Source: Actinomycetota bacterium (lineage in GTDB: Bacteria > Actinomycetota > Thermoleophilia > Solirubrobacterales > 70-9). Taken from it: DNA of 16,417 bases. Below are positions 14,598 to 16,417 of the stretch, piece after piece. Made by a program: the position numbers and the translations under genes. Positions within the stretch are counted from its first letter, which is position 1. Each line of letters begins with the position of its first letter. The DNA is taken from positions 976 to 17,392 of the forward strand of contig VAYK01000092.1 of assembly GCA_005884985.1 (NCBI GenBank), given 5' to 3'. Below the pieces are notes generated by a model, which saw nothing but the letters and a program-made list of their open reading frames with translations, searched no databases and was not told where the DNA came from.

Positions 14598-15035
14598 GTG
14601 AAGCGAACAGCAATCTGCGCGGGGATGGTGGTGGCGCTGGCGATGCCCATCACTGCCGCAGCCGCAATCCGGCACTTCCAAGGGCGCGATCGGGACGCCG
14701 GAACCGTCAGCTTCAACGCGAGGATCAAGCCCGGCCACGCCAGGAGGGTGGCGGTCGGGTTCACCTGGAAGAACCTGCCGGTGCGCTGTCACGAGGGGTG
14801 GACCGACACCGACGGCAGCTTCACGCGGAGCATGCGGGTGCGCCACAGGAGGTTCCATGGGACCGGCCGAATGCGCACCCAGGTCGGCCAGGTGGCCGCC
14901 AGAGTCACCGGCAGGTTCACCTCTCACGGGAAGAAGGCGCACGGCACGATCCGCGTGCACGGCGATTTCAGCGCGGGGGCCACCAAGTGCGACACGGGCA
15001 GGGACCATTGGAAAGCCCACCGCGTTGCCGCCTGA
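14598..15035 (+). CDS. Small secreted protein, paralogue 2 (unknown function)
   Basis: This 145-residue protein is clearly related to paralogue 1 and has the same length. It has a signal peptide (VKRTAICAGMVVALAMPITA, cleavage likely near residue 22-23), then AIRHFQG (AVRHYHG in the partner), FTWKNLPVRC (FVFKHVPMQC), MRVRHRRFHG (MRVNAQHRFHG), and the C-terminal block HGTIRVHGDF plus KCDTGRDHWKAHR. Mature cysteines are C64 and C131, so C131 is in the same place in both. The GTG at 14598 is preceded by CAGGGAG, and the leader resembles that of paralogue 1 (CTCGAGCCG and GACGCGTGAAGCG occur in both). Its TGA lies in an inverted repeat that also contains the clpP stop. The role is unknown; an envelope or extracellular function is likely from the signal peptide. 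Confidence 0.8.
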   Translation: MKRTAICAGMVVALAMPITAAAAIRHFQGRDRDAGTVSFNARIKPGHARRVAVGFTWKNLPVRCHEGWTDTDGSFTRSMRVRHRRFHGTGRMRTQVGQVAARVTGRFTSHGKKAHGTIRVHGDFSAGATKCDTGRDHWKAHRVAA

Positions 15036-15071
15036 GTCGATGACTCGTAGAGCGCGCCCGGCCCGATCGAC

Positions 15072-15075
<4 letters not shown>
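15032..15075. terminator. Inverted repeat joining two convergent stop codons, candidate bidirectional terminator
   Basis: CTGAGTCGAT (15032-15041) and ATCGACTCAG (15066-15075) form a perfect 10-bp inverted repeat around a 24-nt GC-rich loop. The left arm contains the TGA of the secreted paralogue 2 and the right arm contains the TGA of clpP on the other strand. The position between two convergent genes fits a shared terminator. There is no T-run on either side, and the loop is long, so it may rather be a stabilising or processing hairpin. Confidence 0.5.
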
Positions 15076-15656
<581 letters not shown>

Positions 15657-15666
15657 CTCGTGAGCC

Positions 15667-15674
15667 AGTCTATA
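15667..15674 (-). promoter_or_regulatory. Possible -10 element before clpP
   Basis: TATAGACT on the minus strand sits 10 nt before the clpP ATG in the 33-nt tig-clpP gap. It contains the same TAGACT hexamer as before valS, and neither gene has a Shine-Dalgarno site. No -35 box is recognisable, so an independent, short-leader clpP transcript is only a possibility. Confidence 0.25.
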
Positions 15675-15689
15675 AAAGCGGTCCTGGCG

Positions 15690-16417
15690 TCAGCGATCGG
15701 CTCCGGGAGTCCAGAGGCCGCCTTCGGCGCCTTCGGCCTGCTCCTTGTCGGGCGTCCACAGCTTGTCGCGGGCGGCAGCCTGCTCCTGCGGGATCGGCCT
15801 CGCCGAGCCTGCGATCACCTCAGCGGCCTTGCGCAGTCGAAGCTCCTCGCTGAGCAGGGCGTCGCGGCCATTGGCGCGAAGGCGCTCGAGGAGCCGTTCC
15901 GGGGTCTCCCCGTCCTCCCCCGGCTGAAGCGCCTCCACCATCTCCTCGTCTGAGACATCGATCGCCTCGGACTCGGCGACCGCCGCCAGGGTGGCCTCGC
16001 GGCGCAGCGCCCGCTCGGCGTCGGACTCGAGGTCCGTGACCGCTTCCTCGCGCGTCTTGCCCTGCATCTGAAGGTAGGTTTGCGCGCTGGCGCCGCGCGC
16101 GGCCAGCGAGCGCTCGAGCCGGTCCCACATCTCGTGGGCGCGCGCATGGACGAGCTCTTCGGGCAGCTCGATCTGTGCCGCGTTGGCGGCGGCGTCGACG
16201 GCGGCCTCGCGGAACTCCGCGTCGATCCGACCCTCCAGGGCGGCGGCGATTCGCACGCGGATCGCGTCGCGGAGCTGATCGAGCGTCTCGAACTCCGAGG
16301 CCTCGGCCGCGAACTCGTCATCGAGGCCCGGCAGCTGCTTCTCTCGGACCTCCTTGACCGTCACCGCGAAGCTCGCCTGCTTGCCCGCCAGGCTCTCGGG
16401 CCGGTGGTCGTCGGGGA
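15690..16417 (-). CDS. tig: Trigger factor, C-terminal part (cut by window edge)
   Basis: Trigger factor is the ribosome-bound chaperone that meets nascent chains at the exit tunnel. The visible 241 residues begin inside the protein with AGKQASFAVTVKEVREKQLP and GLDDEFAAEASEFETLDQL, the standard end of the peptidyl-prolyl isomerase domain and start of the C-terminal chaperone arms. The remaining sequence is mostly charged helix (for example RAHEMWDRLERSLAARG, EELVHARAHEM). The ribosome-binding N-domain lies beyond the right edge. The C-terminal tail carries two LWTP motifs (KLWTPDKEQ and GGLWTPGADR). The order tig-clpP is conserved widely and supports the call. Confidence 0.95.
   Translation of the reverse strand, partial: PDDHRPESLAGKQASFAVTVKEVREKQLPGLDDEFAAEASEFETLDQLRDAIRVRIAAALEGRIDAEFREAAVDAAANAAQIELPEELVHARAHEMWDRLERSLAARGASAQTYLQMQGKTREEAVTDLESDAERALRREATLAAVAESEAIDVSDEEMVEALQPGEDGETPERLLERLRANGRDALLSEELRLRKAAEVIAGSARPIPQEQAAARDKLWTPDKEQAEGAEGGLWTPGADR

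Overview
The window is a dense, high-GC bacterial chromosome segment, almost all of it read on the minus strand. It holds housekeeping genes in an order that mixes two known arrangements. The order valS, folC, membrane protein, ndk, then an RNase E/G gene recalls mycobacteria. The order maf, mreBCD, then rng recalls E. coli and, in part, Bacillus. An actinobacterial-type neighbourhood with a full rod-shape operon, together with GTG and TTG starts and several genes lacking a Shine-Dalgarno site, suggests a deep-branching, rod-shaped actinobacterium such as a Thermoleophilia/Solirubrobacterales relative. That placement is an inference from gene order and composition, not from a marker-gene tree.

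Following the minus-strand direction (right to left), the right end carries the C-terminal part of trigger factor (tig, cut by the window edge) and clpP. Two plus-strand genes for small secreted proteins come next. They are tandem paralogues, each with its own promoter, and they separate clpP from clpX. clpX is broken: about 56 nt are missing from the AAA+ domain, which removes the GYVG substrate pore loop and shifts the frame. A 193-nt gap then holds a possible 26-residue plus-strand membrane peptide. After it come valS and folC, a 39-residue single-span membrane protein overlapping the end of folC, a membrane-anchored zinc-ribbon protein with a disordered basic tail, ndk and maf.

The left third is the cell-shape operon: mreB, mreC, mreD, mrdA (PBP2) and rodA. 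Junctions between these genes are 1-4 nt overlaps or a 5-nt gap. An RNase E/G gene (rng) follows 33 nt later and runs off the left edge. A sigma70-like promoter lies upstream of mreB.

Together the genes cover protein folding and turnover (trigger factor, ClpP, ClpX), translation (ValRS), folate and nucleotide metabolism (FolC, Ndk, Maf), sidewall peptidoglycan synthesis (MreBCD, PBP2, RodA) and RNA processing (Rng). No tRNA, rRNA, CRISPR array, phage gene or insertion sequence was found. The least explained parts are the secreted paralogue pair between clpP and clpX, the small membrane and zinc-ribbon proteins between folC and ndk, and the clpX lesion.
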